Source: Okapia johnstoni (Eukaryota; Chordata; Mammalia; Artiodactyla; Giraffidae). Taken from it: 64,000 bases of DNA. The notes under the pieces were generated by a model. That model was not told the DNA's origin and searched no databases. It worked only from the letters and a program-made list of their open reading frames with translations. Made by a program: the position numbers and the translations under genes. Below are positions 32,526-44,216 of the stretch, piece after piece. The DNA is taken from assembly GCA_024291935.2 (NCBI GenBank), contig JAGTYA010000026.1, forward strand, positions 9,652,001 through 9,716,000, written 5' to 3'. How positions within the stretch are numbered: the stretch's first letter is position 1; every line of letters starts with the position of its first letter.

Positions 32526-33010
32526 TTATTTCTTTTTAGTGGTTGGAATGGGTACATTCTAGTTTCTAGTCTCCTAGAAATATTATAATACAGCTTTGTT
32601 GTCTATATCCCCTATATTGTGCCTTAGTTCACTAGGACTTATTTACTATACTTGTTGCAGGTTTATATCTTTAAACAACATTTGTTCTATACTGCTGAGC
32701 ACCATCTCCTGCTAGCCACCATTTACTTTCTGAATCTACAAGTTTGGCTTTTTTAGATTTAACATATGAGGATATCATGCAGTATTTGTCTTTCTCTGTC
32801 TGACTTACCTCACTTAGCATAATGTCCTCAAGGTCCATCCATGTTGTCGCAAATGGCAGAATGTCCTTTCTCATGGCTGAGTAATATTCTATGATATATT
32901 ACACACACACACATACCTCATCTTCTTTATCCAGTCGTCCACTGATAGGCACTTAGGTTGTTCGCATATCTTGGCTACTGTGAATAATGCTTCAATGAAT
33001 CGGGTTACAA

Positions 33011-33564
33011 CTTAATCCTTGTGGGACTGGGTGGTGAGCAACATTCTTTGTCTGTCTTTGTTAACACTGCTCTGTGTGAGTGAGACGCTTTTTTAAAATC
33101 ACAATTTATCCCCTGAAATGAAAGTCTATTTGAGAATTCTGGCCAGAGATTTGCCGTCTCGCTTGTGCAGTCAAATAATGTGGGAGCTTTTAAAAAATTC
33201 CCCATGCTCCCCTCTCTGGAGATTTTGACTCAACAGATTTGACATAAATTCCAGACACTTGTACTATTAATATTTAAACCTCACTGGTGACTCTGTGGGG
33301 GCAGCAGGGCTGAGAACCACCAAGAAAATTCTTAACTAGTGAGGGGCACGTTTATGAGCTGTGTTATCAGTGAGCACATTAGCAGGGTTTGGGTAAATCC
33401 CAGTTGGAGGCAGCCGTGGTACTCCCTTAATCCCAAGGAAGGCTGGGGCGATCCTTTAACTAGCTCTGCTTCCATCTCCAAGGAGCTGGGGGCACAGTGG
33501 AGGATCACGGAGATTGGGGTTCAGAGAGTTTGCACTCTCAAGTCTTAGGGTCTCAGATCTTAGG
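33011..33564. other. Unique sequence, nothing recognised
   Basis: No supported gene; an old repeat around 33200-33330 is possible but not assigned. Confidence 0.45.
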
Positions 33565-33740
33565 ATGATTACTCTGTTTATATAATTTAATGCAATTTTC
33601 TCATTTGTAAAAGGTGGCTAATAAAAGTGCCACATCAGAGGTTTTATATGATGAATAAATGTATGGGTGTATGTATGTGTGTGAGTATAACATTTGCCAG
33701 GGTCTGACACAAACTAAACTCTCAATAAACACTGACCACT
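33565..33740 (+). mobile_element. MIR SINE, diverged
   Basis: TTTTCTCATTTGTAAAAGG and GCCAGGGTCTGACACAAACT then CTCAATAAACACTGACC match the 3' half of MIR. Confidence 0.7.
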
Positions 33741-33796
33741 ATTTTCTTGTCCTCTCTGTCAAATGATTCATAGGTTGTCAACAGTTCCTGGTTTAA

Positions 33797-36262
33797 TCAG
33801 TCAGTTCAGTCGCTCTGTCGTGTCCGACTCTTTGTGACCGCATGAACCGCAGCATGCCAGGCCTCCCTGTCCATCACCAACTCCTGGAGTTTACCCAAAC
33901 TCATGTCCATTGAGTCGGTGATGCCATCCAAGCATCTCATCCTCTGTCATCCCCTTCTCCTCCTGCCTTCAATCTTTCCCAGCATCAGGGTCTTTTCAAA
34001 TGAGTCAGCTCTTCGCATCAGGTGGCCAAAGTATTGGAGTTTCAGCTTCAACATCAGTCCTTGCAATGAACACCCAGGACTGATCTCCTTTAGGATGGAC
34101 TGGTTGGATCTCCTTGCAGTCCAAGGGACTCTCAAGAGTCTTCTCCAACACCACAGTTCAAAAGCATCAGTTCTGCGGTGCTCAGCTTTCTTTATAGTCC
34201 AACTCTCACATCCATACATGAGTACTGGAAAAACCATAGCCTTGATTAGACGGACCTTTGTTGACAAAGTAATGTCTCTGCTTTTCTAGGTTGGTCATAA
34301 CTTTCCTTCCAAGGAGTAAGCGTCTTTTAATTTCATAGCTGCAGTCACATCTGCAATGATTTTGGAGCCCCAAAAAATAGTCAGCCACTGTTTCCATTGT
34401 TTCCTCATCTATTTGCCATGAAGTGATGGGACCGGATGCCATGATCTTAGTTTTCTGAATGTTGAGTTTTAAGCCAACTTTTTCACTCTCCTCTTTCACT
34501 TTGATCAAGAGGCTCTTTAGTTCTTCTTCACTTTCTGCCATAAGGGTGGTGTCATTTGCATATCTGAGGTTATTGATATTTCTCCTGGCAATCTTGATTT
34601 CAGCTTGTGCTTCCTCCAGCCCAGCGTTTCTCATGATGTACTCCGCATATAAGTTAAATAAGCAGGGTGACAATATACAGCCTTGACATACTCCTTTTCC
34701 TATTTGGAACCTGTCTATTGTTCCATGTCCAGTTCTAACTGTTGCTTCCTGACCTGCATACAGATTTCTCAAGAGGCAGGTCAGGTGGTCTGGTATTCCC
34801 ATCGCTTTCAGAATTTTCCACAGTTTATTGTGATCCACACAGTCAAAGGCTTTGGCATAGTCAATAAAGCAGAAATAGATGTTTTTCTGGAACTCTCTTG
34901 CTTTTTTGATGATCCGTCGGATGTTGGCAATTTGATCTCTGGTTCCTCTGTCTTTTCTAAAACCAGCTTGAACATCTGAAAGTTCAAGGCTCATGTATTG
35001 CTGAAGCCTGGCTTGGAGAATTTCGAGCATTACTTTACTAGTGTGTGAGATGAGTGCAATTGTGTGGTAGTTTGAGCATTCTTTGGCATTGCCTTTCTTT
35101 GGGATTGGAATGAAAACTGACCTTTTCCAGTCCTGTGGCCACTGCTGAGTGTTCCATATTTGCTGGCATATCGAGTGCAGCACTTTCACAGCATCATCTT
35201 TGAGGATTTGAAATAGCTCAACTGAAATTCCATCACCTCCACTAGCTTTGTTCACAGTGATGCTTTCTAAGGCCCCCTTGACTTAACATTCCAGGATGTC
35301 TGGAGTGATCACCCCATCATGATTATCTGGGTCATGAAGATCTTTTTTGTACAGGTCTTCTGTGTATTCTTGCCACCTCTTCTTAATATCTTCTGCTTCT
35401 GTTAGGTCCCTACAATTTCTGTCCTTTATCGAGCCTATCTTTGCATGAAATGTTCCTTTGGTATCTCTAATTTTCTTGAAGAGATCTCTAGTCTTTCCCA
35501 TTCTGTTGTTTTCCTCTATTTCTTTGCATTGATCGCTGAGGAAGGCTTTCTTATCTCTCCTTGCTATTCTTTGGAACTCTGCATTCAAATGGATATATCT
35601 TTCCTTTTCTCCTTTGCTTTTCGCTTCTCTTCTCTTTCCAGCTATCTGTAAGGTCTCCTCAGACAGCCATTTTGTTGTTTTGCATTTCTTTTCCATGGGG
35701 ATGGTCTTGATCCCTGTCTCCTGTACAATGTCACGAACCTCCGTTCATAGTTCATCAGGCACTCTGTCTATCAGATCTAGTCCCTTAAATCTATTTGTCA
35801 CTTCTACTGTATACTCATAAGGGATTTGATCTAGGTCATACCTGAATGGACTAGTGGTTTTCCCTACTTTCTTCAATTTAAGTCTGAACTTAGCAATAAG
35901 CAGTTCATGATCTGAGCCACAGTCTGCTCCCGGTCTTGTTTTTGCTGACTGTATAGAGCTTCTCCATCTTTGGCTGCAAAGAATATAATCAATCTGATTT
36001 CGGTGTTGGCCATCTGGTGATGTCCACGTGTAGAGTCTTCTCTTGTGTTGTTGGAAGAGGGTGTTTGCTATGATCAGTGCGTTCTCTTGGCAAAACTCTA
36101 TTAGCCTTTGCCCTGCTTCATTCTGTACTCCAAGGCCAAATTTGCCTGTTACGCCAGGTGTTTCTTGACTTCCTACTTTTGCATTCCAGCCCCCATAATG
36201 AAAACGACATCCTTTTTGGGTGTCAGTTCTAGAAGGTCTTGTAGGTCTCCATAGAACCATTA
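33797..36262 (-). mobile_element. BovB LINE, 2.5 kb, longest in the window
   Basis: The tail TCAGTTCAGTCGCTC is at the left and the element reads on the minus strand. It covers the end of the apurinic-type endonuclease domain (SDHELLIAKFRLKLKKVGK and IDYILCSQRWRSS near 35900-36010) and the whole reverse transcriptase (FIDYAKAFDCVDHNKLW near 34835-34885; LRYANDTTLMAE at about 34540-34575, where the catalytic Asp-Asp is Asn-Asp). In-frame stops lie at about 35743 and 35283, and the frame shifts near 34370. A possible 6-bp duplication TTAATC is at both ends. This is a retroelement remnant, not a host gene. Confidence 0.96.
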
Positions 36263-36714
36263 ATCCTGTAAACGATTACAATTTCCATTGTACAGTTGAG
36301 GCAGCTGACTGGTAGAAGGTAAGAAACTTGCTCAAAAATTGTACCTTTCCAAAGCCAGAAATTTCACTCCAAGCGCTGATGGTCCGTGCATTGCAAAGTA
36401 ATCAAGTGGTACTTTCAGGTTGCATGTCTGATACTGGTGACATGGCAGATGGACTGGAGGTGGATGCAAGTTAATTTCCATCTCAGTTTCCCCTTACATC
36501 TCAGTTTCTGATCAAATAAATATTTATAGTTGAGGGTTCCTCACTGTATTTCCTTCATCTGTCTTTCTTCAATTCTTTTTTCCTTCTTTTCTTTTTTAGA
36601 AAACATTATATATTAACAACACCAAACACTGGCATGGTTGTGAGCACCAGAAATTCTTTTTCAGTGGGAATGAAAAATAGTAAAGCATTACAACAGTACA
36701 AAATAGTACACAAA
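36263..36714. other. Unique sequence, nothing recognised
   Basis: No supported feature. Confidence 0.5.
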
Positions 36715-36762
36715 GTCCATGGGATTTTCCAGGCAAGAGTACTGGAGTGGGTTGCCATCCCA
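36715..36762 (-). mobile_element. Tiny Bov-A fragment
   Basis: GTCCATGGGATTTTCCAGGC to GGGTTGCCATCC only. Confidence 0.8.
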
Positions 36763-36784
36763 GCCCTCTAGGTCATCATAGAAC

Positions 36785-36880
36785 ATGGAGGTGAGCTCCC
36801 TATGCTACACAGCAGCTTCCCACTAACTATCTATTTTACATTTGATAGTGTATATATGTCAATCCTACTCTAACAATGAA
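36785..36880 (-). mobile_element. L1 3'UTR fragment
   Basis: CTATGCTACACAGCAGCTTC, CTATCTATTTTACATTTGAT and GTGTATATATGTCAATCC, inverted. Confidence 0.7.
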
Positions 36881-37063
36881 AGGTATTTTAGCTTAATTCT
36901 CATGACATGGGAGGCTGTATTCCCAGAGATGGACTGTTATGTATAGTTTAAGCTTGTAGGTAATATCCCTTCATGACTAATTTGTAGCAAAAGCAACAGA
37001 ATACAAAGGTTAAAGTAAAAAAAGCAGGTCCAATATGGAGTCAGATTTCATCTTTCCTATTAC

Positions 37064-37170
37064 AAATGGCAACCCACTGCAGTATTCTTGTCTGGAAAAT
37101 TCCATGGACAGAGGAGCCTGGAGGGCTACAGTCCAAGGGGTTGCACAGAGTCAGAAGTGACTGAGCACAG
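37064..37170 (+). mobile_element. Bov-tA 3' fragment with CA-repeat tail
   Basis: AATGGCAACCCACTGCAGTA to GTCAGAAGTGACTGAGCACA, running into (CA)n at 37171-37194. Confidence 0.9.
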
Positions 37171-37194
37171 TACACACACACACACACACACACA
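37171..37194 (+). repeat. (CA)n microsatellite
   Basis: About twelve uninterrupted CA units. Confidence 0.95.
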
Positions 37195-37631
37195 CGACAA
37201 ATGTAGATTCATCATCGGAACAGTTGAACCATCTGATGGGAGCTGTTGATAGTGGGAGAGGCTGTGCCTGTGTAGGGGCAGGGACTATATTGAAACTTGC
37301 TACTCAATTTTGCTGTGGACCTAAAACTGCTCAAAAAGTAAAGTCTACTTAAAAACAAAAAGAAGGGACATATGTTGTTAAAATAAATGGACAAAGGTAA
37401 TGATAGCAACAACAAAAATACGCTGAAATATATTTAATCAGAAATAAGCAGACTTTAAAGATAACATCATGAAACTCTACTTCTGGATTAGAAAGGGGTC
37501 TACCATGAGGTTTTGTGTAGTAGTCTAAATAGATATTTTCATATATGTGTGTGTATTATATATATTTATATATGACTATTTTAAGTAGCTGATCTTTTAA
37601 AAGCCCTGCATTTGTACTCCCCTCCCATTGC
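37195..37631. other. Intergenic, nothing recognised
   Basis: AT-rich sequence with a TATATA tract near 37555-37575. Confidence 0.5.
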
Positions 37632-37643
37632 AATTACTGTTTT

Positions 37644-37766
37644 GTTTTTGTTTTTTTGGTTGCACACAGCACGTGGGATCTTAGTTCCCTGACCTGGAAT
37701 TGAACCTGGGCCCACAGCAGTGAAAGAACGGAGTCCTAACCACTGAGCCACCAGGGAATTCCCTAT
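37644..37766 (-). mobile_element. tRNA-derived ruminant SINE (CHR/SINE2-1 type)
   Basis: Perfect 12-bp duplications AATTACTGTTTT at 37632-37643 and 37767-37778. Confidence 0.93.
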
Positions 37767-38164
37767 AATTACTGTTTTTGACATCATATTTTACATCTAA
37801 CTGTTTGTGTATCCCTTAACCACTTATTGTAGATACAGATGATTTTACTACTTTTGTCTTTTACCCTCCCTCCTAGCTTTGTATGTGGACGGTTTCCTAC
37901 TTTTACTGTATGTTTGTCTTTACTGGTGAGGTTTTCATTTCAAAATTTTGTTTCCAGTTGAGGCCCAAAAAGAACATAATAAATACCCACCTTGTTTTCA
38001 AGGAAATGAGAAAACATCTAATGATGTCAACCGTTTTCAAATTATTCTACAAATTCAATGCAGCCCCCATTAGAATCTTAATAGGGTAGTTGTGGGTTGG
38101 TTTTGAGTTCTAAAGTGCTGTTTGAAGGTCTCAAAATTAGCATGGACTCACTTGCTAAGTTGAG

Positions 38165-38400
38165 AGGAGGGGCTTGATTTTGGTCCCAGACTCCCTGGGT
38201 TCAAGTCCAGCTCTGGCACTTTCTACTTGTGGGGACGCCAGCAAGGTGCTGACCCTCCCAGTCTCAGTTTCCCCATCTGTAAAATAAGGCAATAAAATAT
38301 TGCCTACCTCATGGGATTTGTTTTAAGATAAATAAATTAATAGGGGAAAATGTCCAGCACAGAATCTGGTGGTAAATGTCAGCTATGACACTTACATAGC
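38165..38400 (+). mobile_element. MIR SINE, nearly complete
   Basis: CTGGGTTCAAGTCCAGCTCT, CAGTTTCCCCATCTGTAAAA and TGCCTACCTCATGGGATTTG follow the MIR consensus over most of its length. Confidence 0.88.
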
Positions 38401-39706
38401 AAAGAGGAAAAAGAATATAACTACTAAGTCAAACAAAATAAACCACCGCATTTCCCAAGTCCAGTGTCAAGGTGAGTTTATCTGACTCTGCCAATGAAGA
38501 ATGTTTATTTATCCTAAATGTTAACAAAGTGTGCTTCAGAATTTGTCTCTGGTTCCATTGGGATTTCTCTCAGTAAAGAAGAGGCCATTACTTTTCAATC
38601 AGTTTTATTTCCTGTTTTATGGCCAGTTCTAAGTACCTGTCACTGTGGAAGGAAGGTTATAGGAAGTGGTAGGTGGAGAAAGATTATTTATCCCAAGACA
38701 CACAGGGACTCTGGGGACTCAAGTCCTTAACAGAATGTTCTGGGAGCTCACATCCTTTTGACTGAGGTTGAAATCCCAGGGATTCTCTAGGTCTTTGTCA
38801 ACTAGAAATTGGCACTTGCCATTGGCACTTGCCATCTACCTCTACAAGGATTAAGTCGCATGCTGCTGCAGCTTATGATTTTCAACACCCCCTAAAAAGA
38901 GTTTAGGGTGGAGAGCAGAAATGAAGCATTCTGTGCTTGGGGTTGGAGGGACGGGGAATTGTCAATCTTCAGACAGTTAGATGCTTTCAGGAGCTGATTT
39001 TGTGAGCCCATTTCTTGTATCTCCGCCTATCTAGAAAAGCACCAAAATCCTTCATGGTGACGACTGCTCCTTATGACTAGCAGAAACCTTCTGAAAGAGT
39101 ATGTGCTTGATTGCATGTATTCCTCCTTCAACAAAATTACATGTATACTGACCTCCCCTCACCTGCCTTTTTGGAGTGATGTCTCAGAGTTCTCTGAGGT
39201 GCTATCTCCTGGGTTATAGTCCTCATTTTGCCCCAAATAAAACTTAACTCACAATTCTCACATTGTGCTTTTTTTTTTTTCTAATTCCACATCTTGAAAC
39301 TGATGGGTATACCTCCCACCTCCCCTTTCACAATCCCTCTTGTTCCAACTTACCAAAGACAGTAGGTCTCTGCACCATCCACCAGAATCTTAACACAGAG
39401 CCTTGACCCTGCCTTTAGAAATTCCTAGACCTCAAAGAAACAGTTTAAAGTCTTATTTGGTGATACAGAACAAAAATTTTTTTAAATGCCAATATATATT
39501 TTTATTGGATTATTTGAATAATTATGTTGGCATTTGGCTTAATAAATGCTATAGAGAGAGGAGCAAGAGAAACTTCAAAATTATTCATTGGACCTTTCTC
39601 TAGTAAAAGTGCTGATAACATAAATCAGGACTCTAGAAGTCCAGATCTCTAGATCTCCAACTCAAATATCACTTGCCAAAATAACAATAATAACATTTAA
39701 TATTCC
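38401..39706. other. Unique sequence, nothing recognised
   Basis: No supported gene or young repeat in 1.3 kb. Confidence 0.5.
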
Positions 39707-39719
39707 TGACACTATACTA

Positions 39720-39994
39720 TGCTGCTGCTGCTGCTAAGTTGCTTCAGTCATGTCAGACTCTGTGCGACCCCACAGATGGCAGCCCACCAGGCTCCGCCGT
39801 CCCTGGGATTCTCCAGGCAAGAACACCAGAGTGGGTTGCCATTTCCCTCTCCAATGCATGAAAGTGAAAAATGAGAGTGAAATCGCTCAGTCGTGTCCGA
39901 CTTGTCGCGACCCCATGGACTGTAGCCTACCAGGCTCCTCCGTCCTTGGGATTTTCCAGGCAAGAGTACTGGAGTGGGGTGCCATTGCCTTCTC
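39720..39994 (-). mobile_element. Bov-A2 SINE
   Basis: TGCTGCTGCTGCTAAGTTGC start and two Bov-A units. Flanked by TGACACTATACTA (39707-39719) and TGACACTGTACTA (39995-40007), one mismatch. Confidence 0.96.
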
Positions 39995-40049
39995 TGACAC
40001 TGTACTACAGTAGGGAAACAAAAATGAAATACATTACAACATAACAAAG

Positions 40050-40184
40050 TGCTGCTGTTGTTATTTAGTTGCTAAGTAGTGTCTGACTCTTTGCAACCCT
40101 TTGGGCTGTAAGCCTGCCAGGCTCCTCTGTCCATGGGATTTCCCAGGCAATAATACTGGAGCAGGTTGCTATTTTCTTCTCCAA
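40050..40184 (-). mobile_element. Bov-A SINE, single unit
   Basis: GTGCTGCTGTTGTTATTTAG to GGTTGCTATTTTCTTCTCC. Confidence 0.9.
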
Positions 40185-40465
40185 AGAGAAATTGTCTCTA
40201 TCAAGTGATTTATACTTCTTCGCCTTAATAAAATCCAAAGAGGACTTAATTTAGCTGTGACTAATAAAATTATTAAAAATCATTTTGAGTGATAAATTAC
40301 CACACCATTTTTAGACTGTAGTTCAGAATGGCTGAAAGATTTAAATGGCATTGCTATTACAAAAATGGTTCATTCTACAACTGCAAATCACGTGACAAGT
40401 GTTTTCAGAGTTTACATCCATGAAGATGAAATACATGAATAAAAGTACCTCACTTTAGCAATAAG

Positions 40466-40668
40466 TGACCCCCTGGTGGCTCAGACAGTAAAGAGTCTGC
40501 CAGCAATGCGGGAGTCCCAGGTTCAATCCCTGGGTTGGGAAGATCCCTTCGGGGAAGGAAATGGCAACCCACTCCAGTACTCTTGCCTGGAAAATTCATG
40601 GACGGAGGAACCTGTCAGGCTACAGTCCATGGGGTCGCAAAGAGTCGGACACGACTGAGCAACTCCAC
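40466..40668 (+). mobile_element. Bov-tA SINE
   Basis: Head CCCCTGGTGGCTCAGACAGT, body CCACTCCAGTACTCTTGCCT, end GACACGACTGAGCAACTCC. Confidence 0.94.
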
Positions 40669-41569
40669 TCTACTTTCCTTTTTCACAATATCCTTGCATA
40701 TATAAAATCAAAAAGAGTCCTCATTCAGCTCATGAAAAGATATATTTATCAATAACATTTCACTTCATAAATTTAAAAAGTATGAACAATTGAAATAAAT
40801 ATCTGGTCTTTGTCCAAAGCTGCAAACATCTTTGCTGGTCCCCAAATCGCCTATGCACCTTGTCTACAAATTCCTTGATGCCATTTTATTCCGTCTTCCC
40901 TTGCGTTTCTGCGTTGTGGAACCTATGAGATGTATGCCCTGAGCTTCCCCAGGGAAACGTGTGAGTGATGTGTCGCTCCTTACTTCTCCCACAGACCAGC
41001 TGCCCACCGCTCTCCTACGCCTAAAGCAGCTCAGAGTCAAGGCCACGGCCGTGAGCTGCAGACGGAGGTATGTGACGTGAGGAAAGCCACGGGGCATCAG
41101 AGATTGTTGCCGTCTCCTTGTTCATCAACTCCTGCCACGAAGTGATGGTCCTGTGATGTCTAAATCTCTTGTCTGTGTCATACCCTAGGCAGAAGGAGAT
41201 AGGAAAATATCAGAAGTGCTTGATTTGCTCCTGAATTCCCCGTAACACTTACTCACTGTGTGCACCGAGCTACTTGCGCTGTTCACAGTGCTGGGTATCC
41301 AGCCAGGTATCAGTTGAGACACAACCTAGACTTTGGGGACCATTCATCCACTTGTAAACTGACTTCATACACCATGAAACATCAGTGGGGTACCCGCATG
41401 ACCCAGGGGTATCAAGTACACTCTTTGGATGGCCTAAGACCTCCTTTCCTGAGAAGGCAGAAGCTGTGTTCATCACAATACATTTTGTATTTGGAATTAG
41501 CTTCAAACATGCGGAAACGTAGTAATGATGTGTATAGTAGAATACTGGCATACAATTACCCAGACACAT
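40669..41569. other. Unique sequence, nothing recognised
   Basis: Open frames of up to 107 codons (41260-41583) show no familiar motif. Confidence 0.45.
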
Positions 41570-42330
41570 TTAAAAAAAACTGAAATATAGTTGAGGTACA
41601 ATATTGTTTAAGTTGCAGGTATACAATATAGTGATTTGCAATTTTTAAAGGTTTTATCCCATTTATAGTTATTATAATATTCTGGCTATGTTCACTATGT
41701 TGCACAATATATCCCTTAGTTTATACCTAGTCATTTGTGCCTTTTAATCTCCTACCCCCACATTGCCCCTCCTGCTCTCCCTCTCCTCACTGGTAACCAC
41801 TAGCCTGTTTTCTATACCTACGAATATTTCTTTTTTGTTATGTTCACTGATTTGTTTGTTTGTATTTTTTATATTCCACATAAAAGTGATATCATACAGT
41901 ATTTGAATTTCTCTGTCTGACATTTCACTTAGCATAATGCTCTCCAAGTCCATACGTGGGGTTGCAGATGACAAAAGTTCCTTCTTTTCTATGCCGCTGC
42001 TGCTAAGTAGCTTCTGTTGTGTCTGACTCTGTGAGACCCCATAGACGGCAGCCCACCAGGCTCCCCCGTCCCTGGGATTCTCCAGGCAAGAACACTGGAG
42101 TGGGTTGCCATTTCCTTCTCCGATGCATGAAAGTGAAAAGTGAAAATGAAGACGCTCAGTCGTGTCCAACTCTTAGCGACCCCATGGACCGCAGCCTACC
42201 AGGCTCCTCCGTCCGTGGGATTGTCCAGGCAAGAGTACTGGAGTGGGGTGCCATTGCCTTCTCTGCTATGGCTGAGTATAATTTCCATTATATAGATATA
42301 TACCAGATGCACTTACTGTTGATGTATGAC
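41570..42330 (-). mobile_element. L1 3' end, split by a Bov-A2
   Basis: AACTGAAATATAGTTGAGGT (41579), TCTGACATTTCACTTAGCAT (about 41916) and, after the SINE, ATGGCTGAGTATAATTTCCA (42268), inverted L1. Confidence 0.85.
41992..42265 (-). mobile_element. Bov-A2 SINE inserted in L1
   Basis: CCGCTGCTGCTAAGTAGCTT to GGAGTGGGGTGCCATTGCC; two Bov-A units. A short CTATG is repeated on both sides. Confidence 0.95.
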
Positions 42331-42592
42331 TTGATTTGCTTTATTCTTTTGGAGATTTCTCACAAATACGCATTCCCAAGCTTTCAATATATGGGCCGAA
42401 AATTCAAACAGACATGCCCAGCTTCAAATATGAAATTATACCCATATATTCCACCTACCCCAGAGCTGTAACAGGGCTGTACATACATAAAACCAGGGAC
42501 AATGTAAGGACTAAAGAAACTACAATAAGCTGATCTTGTGTAGCTGTGAACCCTCCCAGGTCAAAAATATGTAGGCTGCATTTAGAAAGATC
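42331..42592. other. Unique sequence, nothing recognised
   Basis: No supported feature. Confidence 0.5.
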
Positions 42593-42608
42593 TGAGGAGT
42601 ATTGCATA

Positions 42609-42750
42609 CAGGTTGTTCCACTGACTCAATGGACATGAGTTTGGGTAGACTCCGGGAGTTGGTGATGGACAGGGAGGCCTGGCATGCTGCAATTCATGGG
42701 GTCACAAAGAGTTGGACATGGCCGAGAGACTGAACTGAACTGAACTGAAC
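42609..42750 (+). mobile_element. BovB LINE, 142-bp 3' terminus
   Basis: Ends in (GAACT)n and is flanked by perfect 16-bp duplications TGAGGAGTATTGCATA at 42593-42608 and 42751-42766. A recent, extremely 5'-truncated insertion. Confidence 0.96.
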
Positions 42751-42766
42751 TGAGGAGTATTGCATA

Positions 42767-43553
42767 GTGAAACTGTCAAGAGCTCTTGATTTCCAGGCAG
42801 AGTTCCAGAGGTTTCCTCTAACAAGTAGAGGACACTTGAATGTCAAGGGCTCTCCCTCCATTCTAAATTGTTTTCTGCAGGAGTCAGGATTACCAGACCA
42901 AGGCGAGGCACTGTTCAAATACTCTGTTCTTCCTGGGGATCGGATGTCACCTGAAGCAATTCCAGAGGGCAAGCTGCCTTGCAGGAGTGGAGCCGGGTGC
43001 TAAAGACTCTTCCTGCCCCTCCCTCAGTTGGTAAGGTGAGCTGCCACGTCCTTGAGGTACATGCTCATCATTGTAGGTCAGCCCCACAGGTGCAGGAGAC
43101 CTCTGGGGGCAGCAAATCACAACCCCATCACAGGTCCCTTCCAAATAGAGGAGTTTGAGTTCTCTGCAAACACAGGTGCCACTTATGATGATGAAATTAG
43201 CAGTTTTTTTCCATCTTTTCCCTTGAGAAAAAAAGAAATAATGTTATGGCATTCATGACATGTTGAATGTACATTTAAAAAAAAAATGAATTCTGAAAGA
43301 ACAGTGTGGAGGAGGAAGCCAAACAACCTCAGGACCAGGGAACTGTTAAGACCACAGTCACTGTAGGATCCCCAAGGCTGTTGACCTTGATCACAGGAAG
43401 GACTTTCTGTTCCCAGCAGTCTTTTGTAGTGTAGGGGACAATGAAAGTTTTTTGTTTCTTGTTTTTTGGCCCTCATTCATCTCCATTATCATCTAACACT
43501 TACATACATGCAAACTTTGCTTCTTTCCCCAAATCCTTCTCACTGTAAATTTG
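42767..43553. other. Unique sequence, nothing recognised
   Basis: No supported feature. Confidence 0.5.
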
Positions 43554-43563
43554 CTACTTTTTG

Positions 43564-43844
43564 CTGCTGCTGCTGCTGCTAAGTAGCTTCAGTTTTGTCC
43601 AACTCTGTGCGACCCCATAGACGGCAGCCCACCAGGCTCCTCTGTCCCTGGGATTCTCCAGGCAAGAATGCTGGAGTGGGTTGCCATTTCTTTCTCCAAT
43701 GCATGAAAGAGAAAAGTAAAAGTGAAGTCGCTCAGTTGTGTCCGACTCTTCGAGACCCCATGAACCGTAGCCTACCAGGCTCCTCCGTCCATGGGATTTT
43801 CCAGGCACGAGTACTGGAGTGGGTTGCCATTTCTTTCTCCAGGT
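43564..43844 (-). mobile_element. Bov-A2 SINE
   Basis: Two Bov-A units; short perfect duplications CTACTTTTT at 43554-43562 and 43845-43853. Confidence 0.95.
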
Positions 43845-43886
43845 CTACTTTTTGGGTGTAAGACAAAAGACATAAGATCTTACAGG

Positions 43887-44205
43887 GGCTTCCCTGGTGG
43901 CTCAATGGATAATAATCTGCCTGCGAATGCAGGGGACACAAGTTCAGTCCCTGGTCCAGGAAGATCCCACACGCGTGGGGCAATTGAGCCCATGTGCCAC
44001 AACCGCTGAGCCCGAGTACTGCAACTACCAAAGCCCGAGTGCCCTAGAGCCTGCGCTCTGCAACAAGAGGAGCCGCTGCAATGAGAAGGCCACACACCAC
44101 AATGAAGAGTAGCCCCGCTCACCACAACTAGAGCAAGCCTGTGTGCAGCAGCGAAAACCATTGCAAAGGAAACTAAATGAATAAATAATTAAAAATTTTA
44201 AAAAG
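43887..44205 (+). mobile_element. tRNA-derived ruminant SINE (CHR/SINE2-1 type), complete
   Basis: Head GGCTTCCCTGGTGGCTCAAT to the A/T-rich tail near 44190-44205. Flanked by GATCTTACAGG (43876-43886) and GATTTTACAGG (44206-44216). Confidence 0.94.
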
Positions 44206-44216
44206 GATTTTACAGG

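Larger units (their letters stand above)
31935..33010 (-). mobile_element. L1 3' end, interrupted by two SINEs
   Basis: Inverted L1 phrases in order: AATTTAAGGTGTACAGCAGG (about 32131), ATATGAGGATATCATGCAG (about 32763), CTTAGCATAATGTCCTCAAG (about 32814), CATGGCTGAGTAATATTCTA (about 32873) and GTTGTTCGCATATCTTGGCT. Confidence 0.85.

Noticed and set aside
34206..35255. 349-codon minus-strand open frame as a host gene
   Set aside because: It is the reverse transcriptase of a BovB LINE, with the element's tail and further BovB sequence on both sides.
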